Positions 6,784 to 6,919 of a stretch of DNA of 6,919 nt are shown piece by piece (position 1 is the stretch's first letter; every line of letters starts with the position of its first letter). The position numbers and the translations under genes are program-made. The notes under the pieces are model-generated. The model saw nothing but the letters and a program-made list of their open reading frames with translations, ran no database searches and had not been told where the DNA came from. The DNA comes from Mxb001 sp044360385 (GTDB taxonomy: Bacteria > Actinomycetota > Actinomycetes > S36-B12): NCBI GenBank assembly GCA_044360385.1, contig JBIKKK010000112.1, forward strand, positions 1 through 6,919, in the 5' to 3' direction.

Positions 6784-6919
6784 GCGGCCACCGCCAGGGT
6801 GAGCAGTGGCGCGATCACTAGGGCGGGCAAGAGATCGGCCACGGCAATCCTGCTCACCCTCAACAGGCGCAGCGACAGGCCGAGCAGGATGACGCCACCC
6901 GTTGCCGTGATGGACGCGA
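6774..6919 (-). CDS. DUF554/YqgA-like membrane protein (C-terminal part, cut by window edge)
   Basis: The last 47 codons of a minus-strand gene whose start lies right of the window. The visible end contains SITATGGVILLGLSLRLL, then VADLLPALVIAPLLTLAV, and stops after AAWL. The ATGG-then-LLG pattern followed by a LLPALV segment resembles the C terminus of DUF554 (YqgA) inner-membrane proteins, whose function is not established. Two hydrophobic segments are visible, separated by a short basic loop (RLLRVSR). The family call rests on a short stretch. That it is the end of a polytopic membrane protein gene is more certain than the family name. Confidence 0.7.
   Translation of the reverse strand, partial: ASITATGGVILLGLSLRLLRVSRIAVADLLPALVIAPLLTLAVAAWL

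Overview
The window is high-GC DNA (roughly 70%), with strong G/C preference at third codon positions and alanine/arginine-rich proteins. Adjacent adnA and adnB genes are a signature of Actinomycetota. I therefore read it as a chromosomal segment of an actinobacterium, possibly from the Micrococcales; the finer placement is only a guess. I see no mobile element, integrase, tRNA, rRNA or CRISPR array.

Layout. Positions 1-3681 are on the minus strand and hold the adnA-adnB unit. adnA is complete (463-3681). adnB starts at 466, overlaps the adnA stop as ATGA, and runs off the left edge after 155 codons. Together they encode the heterodimeric AdnAB motor-nuclease that resects DNA double-strand breaks. 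A 92-bp gap (3682-3773) separates adnA from a divergent plus-strand unit. That unit begins with an 824-residue membrane protein (3774-6248): a membrane block, a degenerate kinase-like cytosolic domain, and a C-terminal flippase-like domain of the lysylphosphatidylglycerol synthase transmembrane family. Ten bases later comes a 65-residue CDGSH-type iron-sulfur protein (6259-6456). Next is a short coding-like stretch (6464-6772) that is open except for one in-frame TGA. The window ends with the 3' part of a minus-strand DUF554/YqgA-like membrane protein gene (6774-6919), convergent with the plus-strand unit. A small hairpin straddles the two facing stop codons.

How the genes fit. AdnA and AdnB act as one complex. 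AdnA here keeps a complete nuclease and iron-sulfur site, but its ATPase motifs are eroded (Walker A lysine is alanine, Walker B glutamate is aspartate). AdnB has an intact Walker A, so AdnB is probably the working motor. The membrane protein and CDGSH protein look co-transcribed, but the sequence does not show a shared function.

No clearly new multi-gene system is evident. The best leads are the eroded AdnA motor, the pseudokinase-flippase fusion, and the TGA-interrupted small gene after the CDGSH protein.
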